From: Ruminococcus sp.
GTDB taxonomy: Bacteria; Bacillota; Clostridia; Oscillospirales; Ruminococcaceae
Direction: 5' to 3'
DNA: 47,568 nt
Assembly (NCBI GenBank): GCA_017526445.1
Contig: JAFXRI010000044.1
Span: 1-47,568, forward strand
Part shown: positions 37,081 through 44,218 of the stretch, piece after piece
Layout: the number at the start of each line of letters is the position of its first letter
Position numbering within the stretch: the first letter of the stretch is position 1
Position numbers and translations under genes: made by a program
The notes under the pieces: generated by a model
Database searches by the model: none
Told to the model about the DNA's origin: nothing
The model's input: only the letters and a program-made list of their open reading frames with translations

Positions 37081-37844
37081 TTACTTTACTTTGATGCTCT
37101 TTACCGCGCTGTAGTTGCCGTAACGAGTAGATGTTGTCTTGCCGTCCTTAGTGTAGAAGGAGCGTACCTTGACATACCAGGTCTCGCCCGTCTTGGGGAC
37201 GCTTGAGAAGCTCTCGGTCAGGTCTGACAGCTTGGCCGAGGTATAGCTATGAACATTTTTCTTGAAGTTCTTATCTGTGGAGTAGAGCACCTGATAGCCC
37301 ACAGTGCCTGCGGTGCCTTTCTTCCATTTGATCTTGAAAGCACCGCTTGTTGAGGAAATGGAAGTTATCTCGTTCTTGGCAGGCTTTACGACGAAGGTCT
37401 TGGAGATCGAGCCCGTGTAAACGCCCTTGCCCTTGATCTTGATAGTTGCAATGCCGACCTTTGTGTTGTTCGAGTAGGACACCGTGTAGTCAACGTCTTT
37501 GGAGAGCTTGATGCCGTCCTCGGATTTGACGGTGACAGTCGGCTTGATAGCCGAGCCCGTGTAGGTGTAGGATGAATAAGGGATAGAAGCCTTAGCCGTG
37601 GTGATCGACTTGCTGCCTACGCGGAGGGAATATTTTACGGATGTGAAGGCATCCGCTGACTTCACCCTGATATATACCGTTCCCTATATCCGACGCCCGT
37701 ATAATAATCGTATTTCTTGACTCTGATATAATACGTTCCCTTTTTCAGGCCGTAATTAGTGCTTTTCACCGTTTCGGTGTTTCCTGTAGTAACAGCGTAG
37801 GAGTCGATCTGCTTCTGCTCTGAATCATACAAATAGCAGCACAC
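37081..37844 (-). pseudogene. Truncated and frameshifted secreted protein gene
   Basis: The minus strand holds two pieces in different frames. The upstream piece (37844-37662) reads YYIRVKKYDYYTGVGYRE and then stops. The downstream piece continues GTVYIRVKSADAF into one Ig-like unit (IPYSSYTYTGSAIKPTVTVK, YTVSYSNN) and a fibronectin-III-like C-terminus like that of the 6612-8906 protein. The join looks like a single-base frameshift inside a PPC-like domain. There is no start codon with a ribosome site and no signal peptide: the gene is cut off at about 37845, exactly where the recombinase module's terminator begins. The missing N-terminus is not elsewhere in the window. Confidence 0.75.
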
Positions 37845-37846
37845 GC

Positions 37847-37880
37847 AAAAGCGGCCTCCCCTACACGGGAGACCGCTTTT
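37847..37880 (-). terminator. Terminator of the first serine recombinase gene
   Basis: AAAAGCGGTCTCCC (minus strand, from 37880) pairs with AGGGGAGGCCGCTTTT, giving a GC-rich stem with a U-rich end. It marks the left limit of the recombinase module. Confidence 0.8.
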
Positions 37881-37911
37881 ATCCTTGGGGAAGCTAAGCC
37901 TTTATCTAAGC

Positions 37912-39612
37912 TCAGTTATGCCCCTGCTGCTTGTAGGAATCGATCATCTTCTTCGTGATGAGTCCGGAACGACGAGCATAGCGCTCGCCTGTCCTGACGT
38001 AGGAAAAATCCGTGGAGAGGCCTGTTTTCAGCTTTATCTCCAGCTTCATAGTTTTGTCATTCACAGGCACCACGTCGATGCGGTCGATGATAGTGCGGGC
38101 AAGCTCATCCACCTGCTCGCAGGTCATATCTCCCTCAGGGCAGTACATCGTCTTGAAATACCGCTCGATCCCGGCGAGCTCGGTAGCAAAGTCAGACTTC
38201 TCCCTCGCCTGAGCTTCAAGGGAGGAAATGTCCTCCTCCAGCCGGGAGATCAGCACGTTGGCGCCGTCATTGCGCTTCTTGAACTCGTTTCTGGAGATAA
38301 CGTCCTCGGTGTATAGGTCGAGAAGCTTCTCCCGCTTGGCCCGCTCCTTTTCCAAATGGATCTTCAGCTCGTTGATGTGACGGCGGGTATTCTGATCCAC
38401 AGCTGTCTCCTTGTAGATGCGCAGGAACTCCCCGACATACTCTTCGATGTTGCCCGCCACAAGTTTGAAGTGATCGGACAGCATCTTGTAGAGGTCACAC
38501 TCCATTATGGCAAAGGACGAGCAAGCCTTTGCACCCGAGCGCTTTTTCTCCGAGCATATCCACTGATAGACCGGTCTGTGCTGTGAGACTGAGTTGGAAT
38601 AGCTGGTGCGCCAGTAGGGAGCATCGTGGGCACGGCACCAGATCTTCCCGGTAAAGACGCTCTTGTCCTTGAATGAACGGGTACGGCCCTTGATCTCAGC
38701 GCTGCGCTCGCGGAATATCCTGTTGGCACGCTCCCAAAGCTCCTCGCTGACGATAGCGGGCACGACCTCCCCCGACTCGTCTTTATACATCACCCATTCG
38801 TCCTCTGGGAGAAAGCGCTGGCTCCGTGTGCGGTAGTCGGTGACCTTTACCTTGTTGCCGCAGTAGTAGCCCTTGTACTTGGGGTTCCGGATGATCCCGT
38901 TGACAGTGTTATGATGGATGCGGGTGCCGTTTCTTCCGCGGTAGCCCTTGTCAAAGAGTATCTGCTCTATCTTTCGGGAACTGTACTCCCCTGTTGCATA
39001 GAGATCATAGATCAGCCGCACCATTTCGGCCTCGGTCTCGTTGATGACCAGCCGGCAGTACTGCTTGTTGTAGCCGAAAATGCGGTTATTGCCCAGGACG
39101 TTCCCGCTCTCGATAGAGCGCCTGTGTCCCCAGCGCACCCGCTCGGAGAGCTTGCGCACCTCGTCGGCAGCGATGCTGGACATTATGGTCAGGCGCAGAT
39201 CCGAGTCGGTGTCGATGGTGCAGATGTTGTCGTTCTGGAAATATACCCCCACCCCTGCGTGGAGAAGCTCGCGGGTGTAGGTCAGGCTATCTATGGTATC
39301 TCTCGCAAAACGGCTGACCTCTTTTGTGAGAACGAGGTCAAAGACACCCGCCTTACCATCCTCGATCATCCTCATAAAACTCGGACGGTTAGCCGCAGAC
39401 TCCCCCCGGATACGGTCAGCGTAACCCTCCACATACGTCCAGTGAGGATTGCTTCGGATCATTTCGGTAAAGAACATGATCTGGTTCTCAACAGAGTTCT
39501 CCTGCTCCTCACGGGTAGTGGAAACGCGGGCGTAGAACGTCACACGGATGTCCAGGTCAAAGATCGTCTTGCGTTCAAGCTTCATCTGATTTGCGGCGGA
39601 ATAGATATCCAC
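37912..39612 (-). CDS. Large serine recombinase 1
   Basis: 566 aa. The N-terminal resolvase domain has the catalytic Ser31 in VTFYARVSTTREEQ, with LTKEVSRFARDTIDSL and the E-helix region. A recombinase domain (HHNTVNGIIRNPKYKG) follows. The usual zinc ribbon is degenerate (KIWCRAHDAPYWR...CSEKKRSGAKAC). A coiled coil occupies about residues 405-470. Such enzymes integrate and excise elements at att sites. I chose the GTG at 39612, which has GAGGTG 5 nt upstream; no upstream ATG has a ribosome site. Its coding DNA is as GC-rich as the host's, unlike recombinase 2. Confidence 0.9.
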   Translation of the reverse strand: MDIYSAANQMKLERKTIFDLDIRVTFYARVSTTREEQENSVENQIMFFTEMIRSNPHWTYVEGYADRIRGESAANRPSFMRMIEDGKAGVFDLVLTKEVSRFARDTIDSLTYTRELLHAGVGVYFQNDNICTIDTDSDLRLTIMSSIAADEVRKLSERVRWGHRRSIESGNVLGNNRIFGYNKQYCRLVINETEAEMVRLIYDLYATGEYSSRKIEQILFDKGYRGRNGTRIHHNTVNGIIRNPKYKGYYCGNKVKVTDYRTRSQRFLPEDEWVMYKDESGEVVPAIVSEELWERANRIFRERSAEIKGRTRSFKDKSVFTGKIWCRAHDAPYWRTSYSNSVSQHRPVYQWICSEKKRSGAKACSSFAIMECDLYKMLSDHFKLVAGNIEEYVGEFLRIYKETAVDQNTRRHINELKIHLEKERAKREKLLDLYTEDVISRNEFKKRNDGANVLISRLEEDISSLEAQAREKSDFATELAGIERYFKTMYCPEGDMTCEQVDELARTIIDRIDVVPVNDKTMKLEIKLKTGLSTDFSYVRTGERYARRSGLITKKMIDSYKQQGHN

Positions 39613-39794
39613 AGTGTCACCTCGCAGCGTATTGGTGATATTGATTATACCATACCGATACTTGTTTGTCAAGCCTGAAAACAAGCCTTTTATCAGGGCA
39701 GCAACGATAAGTCGGTGATCTTACCGCAGCTGTCTGAAAGGAAAGCACAAAAAAAGCAGGAAGTCAAAACTGTCCGGGCAGTCCCCTCCCTGCG

Positions 39795-39929
39795 CTAAGC
39801 AGTCAGCCGGCTGATCCTTTCGAGCATACTGCTGCACCTTGCAAGGTCGATCAGCCCTTCCTTATATAGAATGCGTGTCCAGGCTTCGAGAGTAAGTTTT
39901 TTCTCCATAAGTCCTGTCGGTACCTTCAT
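39795..39929 (-). CDS. 44-aa small protein between two recombinases
   Basis: MKVPTGLMEKKLTLEAW starts a 44-residue helical protein ending MLERISRLTA. GGGGG lies 8 nt upstream. Small proteins of this type (SHOCT-like, with a GLIDLAR motif) often accompany serine recombinases in Firmicutes elements; some may act as directionality or accessory factors (inference). It lies about 180 nt upstream of recombinase 1 and is transcribed in the same direction. Confidence 0.7.
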   Translation of the reverse strand: MKVPTGLMEKKLTLEAWTRILYKEGLIDLARCSSMLERISRLTA

Positions 39930-40074
39930 ACTGCTGCACCCCCTTTTCCTCATTATAGGCGTATAACAGACGATTATTCTCTCAGAGAGCAGACAGTTTA
40001 TGCAGGACGGATACTTTTTTCTGCGCTTGTTGTACTTTTGTTGTACTCAGTATGCCTATCATTGTCGAAAACCG

Positions 40075-41697
40075 TCATAAACCTTCGGCTTCACATTTTT
40101 CAATAGTGATGTCATATATGCCGATTCTCGGTGCTTTCTTGATACTGTAAGCTATATCAAACGCACAGGGCATTCCGCAGAGATATACCTTCATCTGTCC
40201 ATAATTGGGAAATATTGCCTGCTGGAGCATCTCTCCATACAGTTCGGTGCTTTCAAGGTCACCGTCCGAAAGGCTGCGTATCTTTTCAATAGCTTTGTGT
40301 ATCGTTTGGGTCTGTTTCTTGAATTTTGATGAAATATCCTGCGAGATCGACAGCTTTTCCGTCAGCGCAGATATTTCTTTGTCATAAAAATCTGTCTGTT
40401 CCTTAAGAGCTTCCTTTGAGATAAGCCCCTCAAGCATCAGGTCAACTGCTTTCAGCCTTTTACTTTTCAGCTTATCAATGTCAGCTTTGATCGAAGTCGT
40501 GTCAACAGCAGTAATAGACGTTTGCATTTGCTGTATCTCCTCGACCATCTCGGCTTCAATAGGCTTCCGTAAATCCTTGACATATTCGAGCAGCGTTTTC
40601 ATAGCCAGCGAAAGAATACGCTCATCAACGGAATGATTATCGCATCCTATCACCTCGCCCGTAGGTGCTGTTCGGACATCTTTACCGTTAAGCTGTCTGT
40701 TTCGGCAGCCGAGATACCTGTAATCGTGGCTTGATGAGCTTGCATTGATGTAACTGAATCCACACTTGCCGCACTTGCACTTTCCGCTGAACCAATACGA
40801 TTTGGAGTGCTTGCGACCTTCACGGGTGAGCTTTCCTCTGCGCTCCAGTTCCTGTTGAGTAGCGTCCCAAACCTCTCTTGAAATAATAGCCTCATGATGA
40901 TCCTTAACAGTAATCAGCGGAGAGTCGGGACAATCACCTTTGTTTGGTATGCGTCTTTCGGCAAGCACGTTCGGTTTGTAGAATTTCCACTGCGTCAAAT
41001 CACCGACATATTTGTCATTGGCGAGAATTTTCAGAACGTGCTGCGGACTCCATATCCTATTATTCAGCGTGGGTATTCCTCGCTCGGTCAAATCTTTTGC
41101 GATCCTTGTGGAACCTTTCCCCTCATAAAGATACTGATGAAATATCTCCTTGACGATCTCGGCTTCATCGGGGACTATCTCCAGCTTGCCGTCAACGACC
41201 TTGAAACCGTAAATGCGTCCACAGCCGAGAACAACACCGTTCTCCATTCTGCGCTTCATGCCCCACTTGACTCGTTCGGAGATCTTACGGCTTTCTTCCT
41301 GCGCAATGCTCGCCATAATTGACAAGCGGAGTTCGCCGTCCTTATCACGAGTATCAATGCCGTCATTCATAAATATCACGCCGATACCCAAGTCTGACAG
41401 CTTGCGGGTGTAGGTCAGAGTGTCGATAGTATTCCTTGCAAAGCGGCTGACTTCTTTTGTGAGGATAAGCTGAATTTTTCCGGACTCGCAGTCGGCTATC
41501 ATGCGATTGAAGCCCTCACGGTGCTTTGTGGAAGTTCCGGTTATACCCTCATCATAATAAATTTCTACAAGCTCCCATTCATCATGGTTGTTGATATACT
41601 CGTTGAAATAGTTTCTCTGAGTTGCAAGCGAATTCAATTGGTCAGAGAAATCAGTAGAAACGCGGCAGTACGCCGCAACTTTGATCTTGCTATACAT
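40075..41697 (-). CDS. Large serine recombinase 2
   Basis: 540 aa. The catalytic Ser14 lies in AAYCRVSTDFSDQ; the resolvase core includes YYDEGITGTSTKHREGF and LTKEVSRFARNTIDTL. The recombinase domain is followed by an intact zinc ribbon (CKCGKCGF) and a coiled coil at about residues 395-470. AAGGAGG lies directly before the ATG at 41697; the longer frame begins earlier with no ribosome site. Related to but clearly distinct from recombinase 1, it has its own consensus promoter. Paired recombinases may divide integration and excision, or may derive from two elements. Confidence 0.92.
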   Translation of the reverse strand: MYSKIKVAAYCRVSTDFSDQLNSLATQRNYFNEYINNHDEWELVEIYYDEGITGTSTKHREGFNRMIADCESGKIQLILTKEVSRFARNTIDTLTYTRKLSDLGIGVIFMNDGIDTRDKDGELRLSIMASIAQEESRKISERVKWGMKRRMENGVVLGCGRIYGFKVVDGKLEIVPDEAEIVKEIFHQYLYEGKGSTRIAKDLTERGIPTLNNRIWSPQHVLKILANDKYVGDLTQWKFYKPNVLAERRIPNKGDCPDSPLITVKDHHEAIISREVWDATQQELERRGKLTREGRKHSKSYWFSGKCKCGKCGFSYINASSSSHDYRYLGCRNRQLNGKDVRTAPTGEVIGCDNHSVDERILSLAMKTLLEYVKDLRKPIEAEMVEEIQQMQTSITAVDTTSIKADIDKLKSKRLKAVDLMLEGLISKEALKEQTDFYDKEISALTEKLSISQDISSKFKKQTQTIHKAIEKIRSLSDGDLESTELYGEMLQQAIFPNYGQMKVYLCGMPCAFDIAYSIKKAPRIGIYDITIEKCEAEGL

Positions 41698-41725
41698 TGT
41701 ACCTCCTTCCCCCATTAATGGGGAT

Positions 41726-41800
41726 AAAATCCCCCTGCATATTTATTATACCATTTGCTGCGTCGGCAGTCAAGCGGCAAAAAAATATGCAGGGGTTTTA
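41726..41800. promoter_or_regulatory. Recombinase 2 promoter inside an inverted repeat
   Basis: On the minus strand, TTGACT (41773-41768), 17 nt, TATAAT (41750-41745). Inverted arms AAAATCCCCCTGCATATTT (41726-41744) and AAATATGCAGGGGTTTTA (41783-41800) bracket it: one at the transcription start, one upstream of -35. They could be operator half-sites, or recombination sites that would invert the promoter. Confidence 0.6.
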
Positions 41801-41802
41801 CC

Positions 41803-41997
41803 TTATGCAGAATATTCAGCTTGCAGATTTATCAGATATTCCAACTCCTCATCGCTCAAAATACCCTGCTTATGAAATTCCTTGTAGTAACCGATCTTCA
41901 AAGCGGTCAAAAACGCTCTGCGGTCCTTCTCGGAGATCTCAAGTTTTGTTGCTTTGTTTTCACTCTTCTGTTCAGTAGCTTCTGTCTTTTTGCTCAA
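41803..41997 (-). CDS. Small mobile-element protein, about 64 aa
   Basis: Reads SKKTEATEQKSENK, then LEISEKDRRAFLTALKIGYY and GILSDEELEYLINLQ, a charged tail followed by a helical, SHOCT-like end. I propose a TTG start at 41997, with GGGAG 7 nt upstream; a GTG at 42102 gives a longer, Pro-rich N-terminus across an inverted repeat and is less likely. Function unknown; it lies directly upstream of the recombinase 2 promoter. Confidence 0.55.
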   Translation of the reverse strand: MSKKTEATEQKSENKATKLEISEKDRRAFLTALKIGYYKEFHKQGILSDEELEYLINLQAEYSA

Positions 41998-42218
41998 ATA
42001 TTTTTCTCCCTTCGCTTTCACGAAAGGAGGTATGACGGCTGTCAAAACGGTTGGCGAATCCGTTCGACAGCCCCTGCCGCTTGGCGCTGCGGCAGTATAC
42101 ACGGTGATGACGTTGCCTTTTTATCAGAGAGCTGCCCGATTTGCCCTAATAGGCGAACAGCTTATCGGGCAGCGGTTAGTTTTACATTGGACTCACCCTT
42201 GCCTTTTCACAAATCTAT
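41998..42218. other. Gap with two inverted repeats
   Basis: It holds GGCTGTC(G/A)AAACGG arms facing each other at about 42038-42074 and GCCCGAT...ATCGGGC arms at about 42134-42175. A plus-strand open frame starting at 42031 has AAAGGAGG too close to its ATG and no recognisable family; I do not call it a gene. Confidence 0.35.
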
Positions 42219-42548
42219 TTAAGCCGATTTTGCCTTTTCCTGTTCCTGCCGATATTTTTCCGTGATCTCGGCTATGAACTCGGCGCAGTCCTCGTGCAGA
42301 AACATAAAATCAATGATCTCGCCGTACTTGTCCAGCGGCAGAGCGTCCTTCATTTTGCTTCTGAACATTTTACCGACTGCTTGGTTTGTCACAAGCTCGG
42401 CTTTCTCCAGATCATCAGCAATCTCTGCGTCAAGTTTCTTTTGAGCGTCACGCCTCTCTTTAAGGCGCTTCTCAATTTTACTGATTTCTTCGGTCATCAG
42501 CTTCGATTTCTCGATCTTTTCTTCTGTTGTCAGTTTCCTATTGCTCAG
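42219..42548 (-). CDS. Coiled-coil accessory protein of the mobilization module
   Basis: About 109 aa. The first 60 residues form a charged coiled coil (TEEISKIEKRLKERRDAQKK); the rest is a small helical domain (PLDKYGEIIDFMFLHED). It resembles DUF3847-like proteins next to MobA genes. Only a CTG at 42548 has a well-spaced AAAGGAG; an ATG 15 codons upstream has none. The role may be to assist the relaxase at oriT (inference from position just downstream of oriT). Confidence 0.55.
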   Translation of the reverse strand: MSNRKLTTEEKIEKSKLMTEEISKIEKRLKERRDAQKKLDAEIADDLEKAELVTNQAVGKMFRSKMKDALPLDKYGEIIDFMFLHEDCAEFIAEITEKYRQEQEKAKSA

Positions 42549-42682
42549 GTAGCATTCTCCTTTCCGTTCGGCGCAATTCTGCGCCTGCTGCATACGCAGC
42601 TATTCGCATACGCGAAGGTTTGATCGTGGGTGGCTCGCTTTCTGCACAATATGTGTACCCGTTTTAAACTCACTACCCCCGG

Positions 42683-42722
42683 AGGGCGCACTTATACAAA
42701 CTCTCCGAGTTTGCAGTGCGCC
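42683..42722 (-). other. oriT-like site of the RSF1010/MobQ type
   Basis: On the minus strand, an inverted repeat CAAACTC-GGA-GAGTTTG (42713-42697) is followed by TATAAGTGCGCCCT, which contains TAAGTGCGCCCT (42694-42683), the core I recall for RSF1010/R1162/pSC101-type nick sites. By analogy the nick falls between 42687 and 42686. Outer arms GGCGCACT/AGTGCGCC enclose the hairpin, and a CCGGAGGG/CCCTCCGG pair lies nearby. It lies directly downstream of a MobQ-type relaxase gene. Confidence 0.8.
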
Positions 42723-42781
42723 GGAGGGAAGACCCCTCCGGACTCCCCAAAGCGAGCCATACGGCTCTGTTGCTGTAGGGC

Positions 42782-43768
42782 TCATCGCTTCGGTTTGGTG
42801 TTCTGAGCTTTTGACCGTTCACAGCCTTGTTTCCTATAACCTGTCAGCATGGCAAGCGCTCTATCCTTTTCAGCTTTTGGTATGAACAGTTCGCACTTGC
42901 CCCCATTGTAGAACATAAACTCACAAGGCACACCTCGGCTTTGCAGGAATTGCTCATACTGCTCCAACACAGACTGTTTGTCGTGTATCGTAAATGCGTC
43001 CGACACCTTGCAGCCGATATTTGATTCGATATAGTCGATCATATCCTGCTTGTGTTTCGAGCGAATCGACTGCAATTGCTTTTCAAGCTCTGCGATCTCG
43101 ATTTCAAGATTGTGCTGCCTTATCCTTCTGTTGCGGTTGCCTTTATCGGTCTTAAAGCCTTTGCGCTCAACAGCACAGACTTCGACACCAAGGTGAATTT
43201 GCGGCAACTTGTCAATGCCCTGCTCCTTGTAGCTTCGATGATCGACACGAGCGTTCGAAACATAGTAGAGCTTATGGTTGCACCAATCCGCCCAACGCTC
43301 CCGCCATTCAAGCAGCAGCTTTTTGTCATTCCACGCACGCTCCTTTTGAGTAAAGCCCGACTTATCAACTTTTCGGGTAGCGAGCAGAATATGAACGTGC
43401 GGATTTCCGTCGCCTTTGTCATGGATTGCAAAATCGCAGCACATACCTTGCGACACGAAACACTGCTCGCAGAACTGTCTGACCAAATCGATCTGGTCGC
43501 TCCGGGACAGCTCTCTCGGCAAAGCAGCGTTAATGCTCCGAGCCGTTTGGCTGTTCTTGCGCTTTTCCGCAGCTTCGGCAGCGTTCCATAGTTTGGCTCG
43601 CTCGCGAAATTCGGGCGGCGCATTAGAGGGCAGCATAATCTCCTTGTGGACAACCTCATGCTTGTTTCGATAATCATGAATTTGACCGTCACGCTCATTC
43701 TTTATCTTCTCACCTGCTATATATGCAGCGCTCGCAACGCAGCAACCGCCATTCGAGCGAGTGACCAT
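42782..43768 (-). CDS. mobA: MobA/MobL relaxase (MobQ family)
   Basis: 328 aa from the ATG. Relaxase motifs: probable nicking Tyr16 in VASAAYIAGEKI, and the metal site His116/His124/His126 in HDKGDGNPHVHIL. A C-terminal coiled coil follows (about 215-250). It would nick oriT and pilot a single strand into a recipient. The reading frame continues upstream of the ATG as PAIYHFNVK, matching the first strand of MobQ relaxases (RSF1010 MobA starts MAIYHLTAK), yet no ATG, GTG or TTG is available there; only CTG at 43801 or ATA at 43798 follows the AAGGA site. So the true start is either non-standard or lost. Confidence 0.88.
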   Translation of the reverse strand: MVTRSNGGCCVASAAYIAGEKIKNERDGQIHDYRNKHEVVHKEIMLPSNAPPEFRERAKLWNAAEAAEKRKNSQTARSINAALPRELSRSDQIDLVRQFCEQCFVSQGMCCDFAIHDKGDGNPHVHILLATRKVDKSGFTQKERAWNDKKLLLEWRERWADWCNHKLYYVSNARVDHRSYKEQGIDKLPQIHLGVEVCAVERKGFKTDKGNRNRRIRQHNLEIEIAELEKQLQSIRSKHKQDMIDYIESNIGCKVSDAFTIHDKQSVLEQYEQFLQSRGVPCEFMFYNGGKCELFIPKAEKDRALAMLTGYRKQGCERSKAQNTKPKR

Positions 43769-43856
43769 TTTGACATTGAAATGATATATTGCGGGTATCA
43801 GTCCTTCTTTCCATGTGAATTAATCGGGTTATATGTACATATGTTCGATTATATAT

Positions 43857-43885
43857 ATTATACCACTCGTGAATTTAGTTGTCAA
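43857..43885 (-). promoter_or_regulatory. Sigma-A promoter of mobA
   Basis: On the minus strand, TTGACA (43885-43880), 17 nt, TATAAT (43862-43857). A TATGTACATA palindrome lies just downstream at about 43833-43842. Confidence 0.85.
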
Positions 43886-43891
43886 TAGGTT

Positions 43892-43934
43892 AATCGAAAC
43901 TTTGTTCACTGCTACAAAAATGTGAACTTCGATT
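43892..43934. promoter_or_regulatory. Nested palindrome between mobA and the acetyltransferase promoters
   Basis: AATCGAA (43892-43898) pairs with TTCGATT (43928-43934), and GTTCAC (43904-43909) with GTGAAC (43922-43927). It sits just upstream of the mobA -35 box and is a plausible operator. Confidence 0.45.
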
Positions 43935-43995
43935 TTTGCAGAGTGTTGTATGTTGACGTGAACAATGAACAAAATAAAAGATTTTTCAGCATCTA

Positions 43996-44024
43996 TTGAC
44001 ACAACATAACAATTATGATATAAT
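43996..44024 (+). promoter_or_regulatory. Sigma-A promoter of the attenuated acetyltransferase
   Basis: TTGACA (43996-44001), 17 nt, TATAAT (44019-44024): a perfect consensus promoter, so expression is likely controlled after initiation. Confidence 0.88.
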
Positions 44025-44055
44025 AATACTATCAACTGAAAGGCAGGTGAATGAT

Positions 44056-44112
44056 ATGAAAATTTACGCTTACCGAAACGAGAATATCTGTCATTCACTT
44101 TTAGCCCCTTGA
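44056..44112 (+). CDS. Leader peptide MKIYAYRNENICHSLLAP
   Basis: 18 codons with AGGTGA upstream of the ATG. The frame covers TACCG and GAGAA, which can pair with the 5' arm of the terminator, and its TGA stop shares a base with ATGCGGTC (44112-44119), which can pair with the region next to the acetyltransferase ribosome site. This is the layout of leader peptides that control resistance genes through ribosome stalling. Confidence 0.7.
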   Translation: MKIYAYRNENICHSLLAP

Positions 44113-44213
44113 TGCGGTCACAGGGCTTGATTTGATATGAAGAAATCTGAGTGTTCTCGGTATCGGGAACACTTTTTATTTTGCATTGACATTGCAAAGA
44201 CCGCATTAAGGAG
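44112..44213 (+). promoter_or_regulatory. Transcription attenuator upstream of the acetyltransferase
   Basis: The terminator hairpin has AGTGTTCTC (44150-44158) pairing with GGGAACACT (44165-44173), then TTTTTATTTTG. A competing long-range helix joins ATGCGGTC (44112-44119) to GACCGCAT (44199-44206), just before AAGGAG (44208-44213). The leader-peptide codons can also pair with the terminator's 5' arm. Ribosome position on the leader would decide which forms. Confidence 0.7.
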
Positions 44214-44218
44214 TCTGA

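Noticed and set aside
42031..42265. Plus-strand frame starting at AAAGGAGGTATG
   Set aside because: The ribosome site is only one base from the ATG, the predicted protein is Pro/Leu-rich with no family, and it overlaps the minus-strand accessory gene.
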